NCBI RefSeq assembly: GCF_902729425.1
Contig: NZ_LR746530.1
Span: forward strand, 216,166-280,165
Source: Magnetospirillum sp. SS-4
GTDB taxonomy: Bacteria; Pseudomonadota; Alphaproteobacteria; Rhodospirillales; Magnetospirillaceae
Direction of reading: 5' to 3'
Length of the DNA: 64,000 nt
Made by a program: the position numbers and the translations under genes. The notes under the pieces are model-generated. The model did no database searches and was not told the origin of the DNA. It saw only the letters and a program-made list of their open reading frames with translations. Numbering within the stretch: the stretch's first letter is position 1; the number at the start of each line of letters is the position of its first letter. Below, piece after piece: positions 28,208 to 36,812 of the stretch.

Positions 28208-28236
28208 CTTGCGCTGTCTCCAAGGCGGCACTAGAT
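28208..28236 (+). promoter_or_regulatory. Candidate sigma-32 heat-shock promoter of hrcA-grpE
   Basis: CTTGCG (28208-28213) is followed after 17 nt by CTAGAT (28231-28236), resembling the alphaproteobacterial RpoH pattern CTTG-N17/18-CYTATNT. It lies 27 bp upstream of hrcA. No CIRCE inverted repeat (TTAGCACTC-N9-GAGTGCTAA) is visible, so HrcA probably does not repress its own operon here. Confidence 0.45.
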
Positions 28237-28262
28237 ATTGGCCGCACTCGAAGAGGAACGAC

Positions 28263-29324
28263 ATGGTCCGCGGCAAGGCTCCCGTCATCACCGAGCTGAA
28301 CGAGCGCTCGCGCGAGGTATTCCGAAAGATCGTCGAGGCCTATGTGGCCACGGGCGAGCCCATCGGCTCGCGCACCGTGTCGCAGCGCCTGACCCAGGCG
28401 CTGTCGCCCGCCACCATCCGCAACGTCATGGCTGACCTGGAGGATTACGGGCTGCTCTACGCGCCGCACACCTCGGCCGGGCGGCTGCCGACCCAGGCGG
28501 GGATGCGGCTGTTCGTCAACGGCCTGCTGGAGGTGGGCCGCATGGCCGAGGACGAGCGCTCGCGCATCGACGCCCAGTGCCACGCCGCCGGCAAGAGCAT
28601 GGAACAGGCGCTGACCGAGGCGCTGAGCGCCCTCTCGGGTCTGGCGCGCTGTGCCGGCGTGGTGGTGGCGCCCAAGGTCCAGCGGGTACTGAAACATGTG
28701 GAATTCGTCTGGCTGGGCCGTCATCGCGCCCTGGTGGTGCTGGTCACCGAGGACGGCATGGTGGAAAACCGCATCGTCGACCTGCCGGGCGGGGTCGAGA
28801 TGTCGACCCTGATCGAGGCCGGCAACTTTCTCAACGCCCGGCTGGCGGGGCGCACCCTGGACGAGGTCAAGGACGAGATCGTGGCCGAGCTGGAGCAGCA
28901 CCGCTCCCAGCTCGATTCGCTGACGCAACGGGTGGTCGAGGCCGGGCTGGCCACCTGGGCCGGCGGCGACGACAAGGGGGCGCTGATCGTGCGCGGCCAG
29001 TCGCACCTGCTGGAAGACGTTACCGCCGTCGAGGATCTGGAGCGCATCCGCACCCTGTTCGAGGCGCTGGAAACCTCGGAACAGTTCCTGCGGCTGGTGG
29101 ATCTGACCCAGACCGCCGACGGCGTCCAGATCTTCATCGGGGCCGAGAACGAACTGTTCGGCGTCACCGGCTGCTCGATGATCGTGGCGCCCTATCGCGA
29201 TTCCCGCGAACGCATCGTCGGCGCCATCGGGGTGATCGGGCCGCAGCGCATCAACTACGCCCGCATCATTCCCATGGTCGATTACACCGCCAAGGTGATC
29301 GGCCGTCTTATCGGACAACCTTGA
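28263..29324 (+). CDS. hrcA: Heat-inducible transcription repressor HrcA
   Basis: Repressor of class I heat-shock genes (groESL, sometimes dnaKJ) through CIRCE operators. The 353-aa protein has an N-terminal winged helix (residues about 8-85) with [24 protein letters not shown], represented by the core [26 protein letters not shown] and [14 protein letters not shown]. The GAF-like domain and C-terminal [27 protein letters not shown] region, with core [10 protein letters not shown], follow. It forms an operon with grpE, 20 bp downstream. Confidence 0.95.
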   Translation: MVRGKAPVITELNERSREVFRKIVEAYVATGEPIGSRTVSQRLTQALSPATIRNVMADLEDYGLLYAPHTSAGRLPTQAGMRLFVNGLLEVGRMAEDERSRIDAQCHAAGKSMEQALTEALSALSGLARCAGVVVAPKVQRVLKHVEFVWLGRHRALVVLVTEDGMVENRIVDLPGGVEMSTLIEAGNFLNARLAGRTLDEVKDEIVAELEQHRSQLDSLTQRVVEAGLATWAGGDDKGALIVRGQSHLLEDVTAVEDLERIRTLFEALETSEQFLRLVDLTQTADGVQIFIGAENELFGVTGCSMIVAPYRDSRERIVGAIGVIGPQRINYARIIPMVDYTAKVIGRLIGQP

Positions 29325-29344
29325 GAGACTGAAGGCAGCATACC

Positions 29345-29941
29345 ATGACCCAGGACCAGACCAGCGAACAGCCGGTGGAAACCACTCCGGCGGCCGAGGC
29401 CGCTCCCGCCGAGGCTCTGGCGGAGCAGCCCGCCGCCGACCGGATGGCCGAGCTGGAGGCCGAACTGGCCAAGTTGAAGAACGACGTGCTCTACGCTCGC
29501 GCCGACACCGAGAACGTGCGCCGCCGGCTGGAGCAGCAGGCCGAGGATCGCGGCAAGTACGCCGTCGGCAATTTCGCCAAGGACGTGCTGGCGGTGGCCG
29601 ACAATCTGCGCCGCGCCCTGGACGCCTTGCCGGCCGACCTGCGCCAGGCCAACGAGGGCGTCGATGCCCTGGCGGTCGGCGTCGAGATGACCGAGCGGGA
29701 TCTGCTGGCCACCTTCGAGCGCTATGGCATCCGGCCGGTGGCGGCCCAGGGCGAGCGCTTCGACCCCAACCTGCATCAGGCCATGATGGAGATGGAGGAC
29801 GCCAGCCAGCCGGAGGGGACCGTGGTGCTGGTGATGCAGGCCGGCTACACCATCCACGACCGTCTTTTGCGCCCGGCCCTGGTGGGGGTGTCCAAGGGCG
29901 GTCCCAAACCGGCCGGCGCCAATATCGACACCACCGCCTGA
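29345..29941 (+). CDS. grpE: Nucleotide exchange factor GrpE
   Basis: Releases ADP from DnaK in the chaperone cycle. The 198-aa protein has a disordered acidic N-terminus (about 35 residues) and a long coiled coil ([28 protein letters not shown] region). The beta-wing head carries [21 protein letters not shown] (core [12 protein letters not shown]), [19 protein letters not shown] and VGVSKG. dnaK does not follow, so dnaKJ must be elsewhere. Its stop is 27 bp from that of convergent manC. Confidence 0.96.
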   Translation: MTQDQTSEQPVETTPAAEAAPAEALAEQPAADRMAELEAELAKLKNDVLYARADTENVRRRLEQQAEDRGKYAVGNFAKDVLAVADNLRRALDALPADLRQANEGVDALAVGVEMTERDLLATFERYGIRPVAAQGERFDPNLHQAMMEMEDASQPEGTVVLVMQAGYTIHDRLLRPALVGVSKGGPKPAGANIDTTA

Positions 29942-29968
29942 CGGCCGGACCGGGGAGCGCGGCCCGCC

Positions 29969-31372
29969 CTATTCCGCTCCCCGGCCATAGGCGTCTTCCA
30001 GGCGGACGATATCGTCCTCGCCCACGTATTCGCCCGACTGGACCTCGATCAGGCGCAGCGGCACCTTGCCGGGGTTTTCCAGCCGGTGCGGCGTGCCGGC
30101 CGGAATGAAGGTGGATTCGTTCTCGCGCAGCACGAACGAGCGGTCGCCGCAGGTGACCATGGCGGTGCCCTTGACCACCACCCAGTGTTCCGACCGGTGC
30201 CAGTGCTTTTGCAGCGACAGTTTCGCCCCCGGATCGACATGGATGTGCTTGACCTTGAAGCGCTCGCCCTGCTCGATGGTCTGGAACCAGCCCCACGGCC
30301 GCCAGCCCCGGCTGCCCTGGGTCGCCTCGGGACGGCCACCGCGCTTCAGCGCCTCGACCACCGCCTTGACCTCCTGGTCGCGGGACTTGTCGGCCACCAG
30401 TACCGCGTCGTCGGTCGCCACCACAACCAGGTCGCGGCAGCCGACCACGGCGACCAGATGATCCTGGCTGCGCAGATAGCAATCGGCGGAATCCAGCACC
30501 AGGACGTCGCCCCTGACCACGTTGCCGGCGGAATCCCGGGGCGATTCCTGCCACAGCGCCGAGAACGAGCCGATGTCCGACCAGCCCATCTCCACCGGCA
30601 CCACCGCCACCTTGTCGGACCGCTCCATCACCGCGTAATCGATGGACCGGCTTTCGATGCCGGCGAAGGCCTCGTCGTCGAGACGGAAGAAGAACAGATC
30701 TCCGCGTCCCCGGTCGAGGGCGGCGCGGCAGCCGGCCACCATGCCGGGGGCATGGGTCTCCAGCTCGGCCAGGAACATTCCCGCCGGCAGCAGGAAGATG
30801 CCGCTGTTCCAGGTGTATTCCCCGGATTCCAGATAGGCCTGGGCGGTGGCCAGGTCGGGCTTCTCGACGAAACGTTCCACCGCGTTGCCGCCGGGCAGCG
30901 GCGCGCCGGCCTTGATGTAGCCGTAACCGGTATTGGGGCCGGTGGGCCGGATGCCGAAGGTGACCAGCCGGCCGGCCTCGGCCAGCGGCACCGCCGCCTC
31001 GACGGCGCGGCGAAAGGCGGGCACGTCGGCGATCAGGTGATCCGACGGCATCAGCAGCATCAGCGCCCCGGGGTCGTCGGCGGCCAGCATCAGCGCCGCC
31101 ACCGCCGCCGCCGGGGCGGTGTTGCGTCCCATCGGCTCGATCACCACGGCGCGGGCCTCGATATCGACCTCGCGCAGCTGTTCGGCCACCACGAAGCGGT
31201 GTTCGTGATTGCATACCACCACCGGAGCAAGGTCCAGGCGCTGGGCGGTTTCCTGCAACAAGGTGCGTTCGCCGGTCAGCTTCAGCAATTGCTTGGGCAT
31301 CAGCTCGCGCGACAGCGGCCACAGCCGGGTTCCGGCGCCGCCGGACAGAATGACGGGCACGACCTTGGTCAT
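29969..31372 (-). CDS. manC: Mannose-1-phosphate guanylyltransferase / mannose-6-phosphate isomerase (type II PMI)
   Basis: Bifunctional enzyme supplying GDP-mannose for surface polysaccharides, 467 aa. The N-terminal nucleotidyltransferase domain (1-~350) has [23 protein letters not shown] (core GGAGTRLWP) and FVEKPD. The C-terminal cupin PMI domain has [16 protein letters not shown], [22 protein letters not shown] (core [10 protein letters not shown]) and [13 protein letters not shown] motifs. Start ATG 31372 overlaps the epimerase stop. It is the last gene of the polysaccharide operon. Confidence 0.94.
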   Translation of the reverse strand: MTKVVPVILSGGAGTRLWPLSRELMPKQLLKLTGERTLLQETAQRLDLAPVVVCNHEHRFVVAEQLREVDIEARAVVIEPMGRNTAPAAAVAALMLAADDPGALMLLMPSDHLIADVPAFRRAVEAAVPLAEAGRLVTFGIRPTGPNTGYGYIKAGAPLPGGNAVERFVEKPDLATAQAYLESGEYTWNSGIFLLPAGMFLAELETHAPGMVAGCRAALDRGRGDLFFFRLDDEAFAGIESRSIDYAVMERSDKVAVVPVEMGWSDIGSFSALWQESPRDSAGNVVRGDVLVLDSADCYLRSQDHLVAVVGCRDLVVVATDDAVLVADKSRDQEVKAVVEALKRGGRPEATQGSRGWRPWGWFQTIEQGERFKVKHIHVDPGAKLSLQKHWHRSEHWVVVKGTAMVTCGDRSFVLRENESTFIPAGTPHRLENPGKVPLRLIEVQSGEYVGEDDIVRLEDAYGRGAE

Positions 31373-32328
31373 GGGGACATCTCCTTGTCGCGCCACCAGC
31401 CGGCGATGGCGGCGAGGCCCTGGTTCAGCGTTCGCGGCGGATTCCAGCCGAGGTCGGCGGCGATGGCGGCGCCGCTGACTTCCAGCGACGCGGTGACCCG
31501 CTGGATGGCGGCGCTCTTGCCGGTCAGGGTTCCGGCCAGCCGCAGCAGCGCCACCGGCACCGGCAGCAGCCGGGCCGGCCGGCCCAGGGCGGCGCCGATG
31601 CGGCGGATCAGCTCGGGCGTCGAAACCGTTTCGCTATCGCATAGAGTATAGACGCGAAAGCCGCCGGCCGCCGGCGGCGCCTCCAGGCAGGCGCGGATGG
31701 CGTCCACCAGATTGTCCAGCCCGATCAGCGAGCGGCGGTTGTCGACCAGCCCCAGCGGCAGCGGCACGCCGCGCGCCACCAGATCGATCAGGGCGCGGAA
31801 ATTGCCCTTGACGCCAGGGCCGTGGACCAGCGGCGGCCGCAGCACCGTCACTGCCATGCCGGTGCGGGCGGCGATGCCGGCCAGGCCCCGTTCGGCTTCC
31901 AGCTTGGAGACGCCGTAGGGATCGACCGGCGCCGCCCCGTCGGGACCGAAGGGGGCGGCGTGGGTCTCCTCGCCGTTGGCCTTGATGCTGCTCATGAACA
32001 CCAGATGGCGGATTCCGGCCTCTGCCGCCTGCTCGGCCAGCCGCAGGGTGCCGGCCACGTTGGCGGCGCGGAACTCCGCCAGGGGGTCGGCGGCGCGGTC
32101 GTGCATGACATGAACGCGGGCGGCCAGATGCACCACCGCCGACATTCCGGCCAGGGCCGCGCTCCAGTTGGTGGTGGGCGACAGGCCGGCGACCCGGCGC
32201 GATTCGATGCCGTCGGGCAGGCGGGCGCCGGGCCGGGCGGCGCCGGCGACCGGAAGGCCAAGCTCGGCCAGCCGGCGGCACAGCGGCCGGCCGACGAATC
32301 CGCTGGCACCGGTCACGAGGACGGTCAT
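31369..32328 (-). CDS. NAD-dependent sugar-nucleotide epimerase/dehydratase (SDR, WbpV/Gne-like)
   Basis: Extended short-chain dehydrogenase of 319 aa. It has the Rossmann [29 protein letters not shown] and [11 protein letters not shown] motifs and the catalytic YGVSK with Ser upstream. [16 protein letters not shown] also occurs. This set, especially AARVHVM and SSIKVNGE-like sequence, matches the group that includes WbpV and UDP-GlcNAc/UDP-Glc 4-epimerases of O-antigen clusters. The substrate is probably a UDP-hexose or N-acetylhexosamine and is not determinable from sequence. It is coupled by ATGA overlaps on both sides. Confidence 0.88.
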   Translation of the reverse strand: MTVLVTGASGFVGRPLCRRLAELGLPVAGAARPGARLPDGIESRRVAGLSPTTNWSAALAGMSAVVHLAARVHVMHDRAADPLAEFRAANVAGTLRLAEQAAEAGIRHLVFMSSIKANGEETHAAPFGPDGAAPVDPYGVSKLEAERGLAGIAARTGMAVTVLRPPLVHGPGVKGNFRALIDLVARGVPLPLGLVDNRRSLIGLDNLVDAIRACLEAPPAAGGFRVYTLCDSETVSTPELIRRIGAALGRPARLLPVPVALLRLAGTLTGKSAAIQRVTASLEVSGAAIAADLGWNPPRTLNQGLAAIAGWWRDKEMSP

Positions 32329-33302
32329 CGCAGGATTCCTCCGGCCCAGCGGGTCAGCAGGGTCAGCATCGCGGCCACCACCGCCAGGGCGGCCAGCGAC
32401 CCGGCGGCGGCGTCGACCCGTGCCGCCAGCACGGCGCAGCCGATCAGCAGGATGTTGCCGCCCAGGATGGCCAGGGCCACCTGGGCATGGCTGCGCCCGC
32501 CCCTGACGGCGCGCTGGTAGAAATGGCGGCGATGCGCCTGCCAGATCCTCTCGCCGTCCCTGAGGCGCCACAGCAAGGTGATGGAGGCGTCGGCCAGGTA
32601 ATAGGCCGGCAGGATCAGGGCGGCGGCCAGCTGGCCGGCGCAGGCCAGGTGAATCAGCAGCCCGCCCAGGACGAAGCCCAGCGGAATGCTGCCGGAATCG
32701 CCCAGGAAGATGCGGGCGGGATGCCAGTTCCACACCAGGAAGCCGAGGCCGGCTCCCGCCACCGCCAGGGCCTGCGGCGTGGTGGCGGCGCCAAGGGCGG
32801 CCAGCCCCAGGCCGATGGCGGCGGTCTCGATTCCGGTGATGCCGTCGATGCCGTCCATGAAATTGAACAGATTGACGAACCACAGCCAGCCCAGGCCGGT
32901 CAGCAGCCGGTCGGCCCACAGCGGCACCCCGCCCTGGAACACCATCTGTTCCGGCTCCAGCCCCAGCAGATAGGCGGCGATCACCACCGCCTGCATCAGG
33001 AAGCGGGGCAATGGCGCCAGTCCCCTGCGGTCGTCCAGCCACGACACCGCCATCAAGATCAGGGCGCCGGCGGCCAGCACGGCGGGATAGCCGGGGGTCC
33101 GGTAGGCCAGCAGGATCAGCATTACGGCCACCACCGGCGTCACCGCCAGCCCGCCGCCGCGCGGCGTCGGCAGGGTGTGGCTGGAGCGTTCGTTGGGATG
33201 GTCGAGAATCTGGCGGTGCCGCAGCCACGCCAGGACGACGCGGGTGGCGGCCACGCTGAGGGCGAACGATGCCAGGCCGACGGCGAGGGCCGTTGCGGTC
33301 AT
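32325..33302 (-). CDS. Polyprenyl-phosphate glycosyl-1-phosphate transferase (WecA/WbpL family)
   Basis: Integral membrane enzyme of 325 aa with about ten hydrophobic segments that starts lipid-linked oligosaccharide synthesis on undecaprenyl phosphate. Family motifs are HPNERSSHTLPTPRGGGLAV (core SSHTLPTPRGGG), SWLDDRRGL (DDxxD-like), NLFNFMDGIDGITG, FLGDSGSIPLGF and HRRHFYQRAV. It resembles the Pseudomonas WbpL/Rhizobium group and is partnered with the WbpV-like epimerase downstream. The ATG 33302 overlaps the stop of the bi-domain oxidoreductase gene. Confidence 0.9.
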   Translation of the reverse strand: MTATALAVGLASFALSVAATRVVLAWLRHRQILDHPNERSSHTLPTPRGGGLAVTPVVAVMLILLAYRTPGYPAVLAAGALILMAVSWLDDRRGLAPLPRFLMQAVVIAAYLLGLEPEQMVFQGGVPLWADRLLTGLGWLWFVNLFNFMDGIDGITGIETAAIGLGLAALGAATTPQALAVAGAGLGFLVWNWHPARIFLGDSGSIPLGFVLGGLLIHLACAGQLAAALILPAYYLADASITLLWRLRDGERIWQAHRRHFYQRAVRGGRSHAQVALAILGGNILLIGCAVLAARVDAAAGSLAALAVVAAMLTLLTRWAGGILR

Positions 33303-35461
33303 GGCTCGCCGGTTACCCGGACCCGCCCGCCGTCGCGCAGGGAATCCAGCACGGCGATGGTGGCGAGGCTGGTTTCCATCAGCTCGGTCTCGTCGGCCGG
33401 GGCCGGTCCGCCGGTCCGAACCGCCCCGACGAAGGCTTCCAGTTCGGCGCGGTGGCCCTTGTCCTGGCCCAACGCCTTTTCCACCCGGGTCTTGCCGGCC
33501 TCGGTCACCGACAGGGTCAGGAAATTGTCGATGGCGACAACCGTTCCGCCGGCAAAACACTCGAAGCGTTCCTTGCTGTGGGCCGAATCGCCCTGGGCGG
33601 TGTAGACGATGGTGGCCAGCGAGCCGTCCTGGAAGGTCAAGGTTACCGCCAGATCGTCACAGCCGCCATGGGTCACCCGGGCGGCATCGGCCTGCACCGT
33701 GGCGATGGGTGAGGCCACCAGGACGCGGGCGAGGTCGATGAAATGGCACAGCTCGCCCAGGATGCGGCCGCCGCCCTCTTCCGCCGCATTGACCCAGCTT
33801 TCCGCCGGCAGCGCTCCGGCGTTGACGCGGAGCACCAGCACCTTGGGGCCGGCGTGGCGGGCCAGATGGGCGCGGGCCTTGACGGTCATGGGGGCGAAGC
33901 GGCGGTTGAATCCCACCAGGAAGAAGCCGGCCGAACCCTCGCGGGCGGCGCTCACCTGCTCCAGCTGCCCGCGATCCAGCGCCAGCGGCTTTTCCACCAG
34001 CACCGACTTGCCGGCCGCCAGCACGCGGGCCACCATCTCGGCGTGGTTGGCGTGGCGGGTCGCCACCAGCACGGCGTTGATGGCGGGATCGTTCAGCACC
34101 GAATCCATGTCGGTGGTGGCGCTGGCGAAGCCGAAGGTCTGCTGGCCGTGCTCGGCGCTGGCGCCGCGCTGGGTGCAGATGGTGCGCATCTCCACCCCTG
34201 GCAGCCGCGCCAGCTCGGGCAGCAGCACGGTGCGGGCGAAATTGCCGGCGCCGATCACGCCGAGCACGCAGGCGCCGGCCTTGCCGCGCGGCGCGGGGAA
34301 GATTCCGGTCGGCCGGGTCTCGGCGGCCCCGCCGTAGGTCAGCACCACGCCGAGATGGGGTTCGGTTCCGGCGGTGACCAGCCGATAGGCGGTCTCGGCC
34401 TGTCCGAAGTCGAAACGATGGCTGATCAGGGCGCCGACGTCGAGCCGGCGCGGCAGGGCCGGGTCCATCAGGCGCACCACTTCCCGCAGATTCTCGGTCT
34501 CGGTCCAGCGCACCCAGCCCACCGGATATTTGACGCCGCGCCCCTCGAAATCGTCGTCGTAGCGGCCGGGGCCGTAGGAGCGCGATACCGTCAAGCTCAG
34601 CTCCTTCTTCATGAAGGCGGCGTAGTCGAAGGTGGTGCCGGTCTTGCCCACCAGCACCACGCGGGCGCGGTCGCGGGCCAGTTCGGCGGCCAGGTCCAGC
34701 GGATCGGAGGATTCAGTGGCCGCCGCGATCAGGACGGAATCGCAGCCGATGCCGCCGGACAGGGCGGCAACCGCCTCGGCCAGGCCGGGCTCGCCTAAAA
34801 TCCAGGTCAGTTCGGCCCCCAGGGTCTTGGCCAGGGCCAACCGTTGCGGATTGGTATCGATGGCGACGACGCGGGCGCCCTGCAAGGCCAGCAATTGCAC
34901 CGCCAGTTGGCCGATCAGGCCGACGCCCAGCACCGCCGTCACATCGCCCAGCTGCGCCGACAGCGAGCGGATGCCGGCCATGGCGATGGCGCCGACGGTG
35001 CCGAAGGCGGCGTGCTCGTCCGGAACGCCATCGGGAATGGCGGCGGCCAGATTGCGCGGCACCACGTTCAGTTCGGCATGGTTGGCCAGTCCGGCCCCGG
35101 CCATGGCCACCCTTTGGCCGACCCGGAAGGCGCCTTCGAGGCCGGCGCCCACCGCCACCACCTGGCCGGCGGCGGAATAGCCCAGCGGCAGCGGCTCGTC
35201 CAGCCGCGCCATCACCGCCTTGAAGGTGGACAAGATGCCGTCGCGCCGGGCCTTGTCGATGACCTTGCGCACCAGGTCGGGCCGCTCCTTCGCCTTGCCG
35301 GCCAAGCTTTTGCGGGCGAAATCGATCACCATGCGCTCGGTGCCGGCGCTGATCAGGGACGCCCGGCTGGCCACCAGCAGATGGCCGGACCGGACCCGGG
35401 GCTCGGGCACGTCGCGCAAGCTCAGCTTGCCGGTTCTGGCGCTCTGGATGACCTGTTTCAT
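33299..35461 (-). CDS. Bi-domain oxidoreductase: zinc-type alcohol dehydrogenase fused to Gfo/Idh/MocA dehydrogenase
   Basis: A 720-aa natural fusion. Residues 1-~350 are a medium-chain dehydrogenase/reductase with LGYSAAGQVVAVGAG, AVLGVGLIGQLAVQLLALQGA (core GVGLIGQLAVQLL) and a nucleotide fold with VVAIDTNPQRL. After a linker (~residues 365-390), residues ~390-720 are Gfo/Idh/MocA with CVLGVIGAGNFARTVLLPEL (core GVIGAGNFA), VEKPLALD and GFNRRFAP. Such fusions are known from polysaccharide and heparinase clusters, where they are thought to oxidise or remodel a sugar, but the reaction is unproven. It is first in the operon, with the WecA-like transferase, epimerase and ManC following. Confidence 0.88.
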   Translation of the reverse strand: MKQVIQSARTGKLSLRDVPEPRVRSGHLLVASRASLISAGTERMVIDFARKSLAGKAKERPDLVRKVIDKARRDGILSTFKAVMARLDEPLPLGYSAAGQVVAVGAGLEGAFRVGQRVAMAGAGLANHAELNVVPRNLAAAIPDGVPDEHAAFGTVGAIAMAGIRSLSAQLGDVTAVLGVGLIGQLAVQLLALQGARVVAIDTNPQRLALAKTLGAELTWILGEPGLAEAVAALSGGIGCDSVLIAAATESSDPLDLAAELARDRARVVLVGKTGTTFDYAAFMKKELSLTVSRSYGPGRYDDDFEGRGVKYPVGWVRWTETENLREVVRLMDPALPRRLDVGALISHRFDFGQAETAYRLVTAGTEPHLGVVLTYGGAAETRPTGIFPAPRGKAGACVLGVIGAGNFARTVLLPELARLPGVEMRTICTQRGASAEHGQQTFGFASATTDMDSVLNDPAINAVLVATRHANHAEMVARVLAAGKSVLVEKPLALDRGQLEQVSAAREGSAGFFLVGFNRRFAPMTVKARAHLARHAGPKVLVLRVNAGALPAESWVNAAEEGGGRILGELCHFIDLARVLVASPIATVQADAARVTHGGCDDLAVTLTFQDGSLATIVYTAQGDSAHSKERFECFAGGTVVAIDNFLTLSVTEAGKTRVEKALGQDKGHRAELEAFVGAVRTGGPAPADETELMETSLATIAVLDSLRDGGRVRVTGEP

Positions 35462-35486
35462 GGGAGGAATTCTTAGCCCGGATTCT

Positions 35487-36170
35487 TCACACTGTCACCT
35501 GGGCTCGGTCCCGGTGGCCGAAAATGGCCGAGCCCACCCGGACATGGGTGGCGCCCAGGGCCACCGCCCGGGGATAATCGCCGCTCATGCCCATGCTGAG
35601 CAGCGTCAGGCCGTTGCGGGCGGCGATTTCGGCCAGCAGGCGGAAATGCGGATCGGGGTCGTCCCCGTCTGGGGGAATGCACATCAGCCCCTCGACCCGC
35701 AATCGGTAGACGTCGCGGCACAGCGCCACCAGGGCGTCGGCCTGATCCGGGTCCACCCCCGCCTTCTGCGGTTCGCGGCCGGTATTGACCTGGACCAGCA
35801 CGCGGGGCGAGCGGCCCGAGCGGGCGATCTCGTCGGCCAGGGCGCGGGCCAGCTTGGGCCGGTCCACCGTCTCGATCACGTCGAACAGGGCCACCGCGTC
35901 GCGTACCTTGTTGCTTTGCAACGGCCCGATCAGGTGCAGTTCCAGGTCGGGATGGGCCGCCTTGAGGGCGGGAAACTTGGCCTTGGCCTCCTGCACCCGG
36001 TTCTCGCCGAATATCCGCTGGCCGGCGGCGACGGCCTCGGCCACCGCCTCGGCGGGATGGGTCTTGCCGACCGCCACCAGGGCGACGGCGGCGGGGTCGC
36101 GGCCGGCGGCTACCGCCGCCTCGGCGATGCGGGCCTTGACGGCGGCCAGGGCGGCGGTGATGGCGGACAA
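35487..36170 (-). CDS. YggS-family pyridoxal phosphate homeostasis protein
   Basis: A 227-aa PLP-binding single-domain alanine-racemase-like fold protein (PLPBP). VALVAVGKTHPAEAV carries the PLP Lys (Lys36). FGENRVQEAKAKF, HLIGPLQSNK, VLVQVNTGREPQKAG, GLMCIPP and SMGMSGDYPRAVALGATHVRVGSAIFG (core SMGMSGDY) are all conserved. Family members buffer PLP and affect amino acid pools, with no catalytic activity. It lies 25 bp upstream of the bi-domain oxidoreductase and diverges from the ThiE-like gene. Confidence 0.93.
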   Translation of the reverse strand: MSAITAALAAVKARIAEAAVAAGRDPAAVALVAVGKTHPAEAVAEAVAAGQRIFGENRVQEAKAKFPALKAAHPDLELHLIGPLQSNKVRDAVALFDVIETVDRPKLARALADEIARSGRSPRVLVQVNTGREPQKAGVDPDQADALVALCRDVYRLRVEGLMCIPPDGDDPDPHFRLLAEIAARNGLTLLSMGMSGDYPRAVALGATHVRVGSAIFGHRDRAQVTV

Positions 36171-36200
36171 GATCGGGAATGCTCCTCTATACTTCCTGAC

Positions 36201-36812
36201 ATGACCCTAGCAAACGCCGCCCGTTCCCTCAACGCATCCCGCCATCGCCGCTGGCGGGGGCCGGCGCTGCTGCTGGTCACCGACGAGGTCCGGCTGCCCG
36301 ACCCGCTGCCGGCGATGATGCGTCTGCCGCCCGGCGCCGGCGTGCTGCTGCGCCATTACCGGTCGCCAGACCGCCAGGATCTCGCCCGATCGGTCGCCGC
36401 CCTGGCGCGGCGCCGCCGGCTGGTGCTGCTGGTGGCCGGCGACTGGCGGCTGGCGGCGCGGCTGGGGGCCGACGGCCTGCATCTGCCGGAGGGACTGGCC
36501 CGCCACGGCGTCCTCGCCCCCGCCCTGGGCTGGCTGAGACGGCGGAATCTGCTGCTGAGCGTGGCCTGCCATTCCCGGAGCGCCCTGGGCCGCGCCGCCC
36601 GGCTGGGGGCCGATTCGGCGCTGCTGTCGCCGGCCTTCGCCACCCGCAGCCATGCGGGGGCGACGCCGATCGGGCCGGTCCGTTTCGGGTTGTGGAGCCG
36701 CGCCGCCCGGCTGGCGGTGATCGCGCTGGGCGGCGTCGACGGGCGCGGCGCAAGGCGGCTGCCCGGGGGATCGGCCGCCGGGCTGGCGGCCATCGGCGGT
36801 TTTCTAGAATAG
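36201..36812 (+). CDS. Thiamine-phosphate synthase-like protein
   Basis: A 203-aa TIM-barrel protein of the ThiE/TenI superfamily. Recognisable blocks are GPALLLVTDEVRLPDP, LGADGLHLPEGL, SVACHSRSALGRAARLGAD (core CHSRSALGRA), LLSPAFATRSHAGATPIG (core SPAFATRSH) and VIALGGVDG. The canonical ThiE pyrophosphate-binding residues are only partly visible. It may therefore be a TenI-like or degenerate paralogue rather than the main thiamine-phosphate synthase. It overlaps the 3' end of convergent ribA by 9 bp. Confidence 0.75.
   Translation: MTLANAARSLNASRHRRWRGPALLLVTDEVRLPDPLPAMMRLPPGAGVLLRHYRSPDRQDLARSVAALARRRRLVLLVAGDWRLAARLGADGLHLPEGLARHGVLAPALGWLRRRNLLLSVACHSRSALGRAARLGADSALLSPAFATRSHAGATPIGPVRFGLWSRAARLAVIALGGVDGRGARRLPGGSAAGLAAIGGFLE

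Noticed and set aside
28124..28262. A possible CIRCE operator upstream of hrcA.
   Set aside because: GGCACTAGATATTGG and the nearby GCACTCG do not form the TTAGCACTC-N9-GAGTGCTAA dyad.
29950..29984. A 10-bp hairpin (CCGGGGAGCG/CGCTCCCCGG) between grpE and manC considered as a bidirectional terminator.
   Set aside because: There is no T-run on either side and part of it is manC coding sequence; it may be chance in GC-rich DNA.
26805..31322. A single 1,505-codon open frame on the minus strand spanning rdgB to manC.
   Set aside because: It is an accidental merger in GC-rich DNA. Only its 3' end (rdgB) encodes conserved protein; the rest lies out of frame with or antisense to rph, hrcA, grpE and manC.
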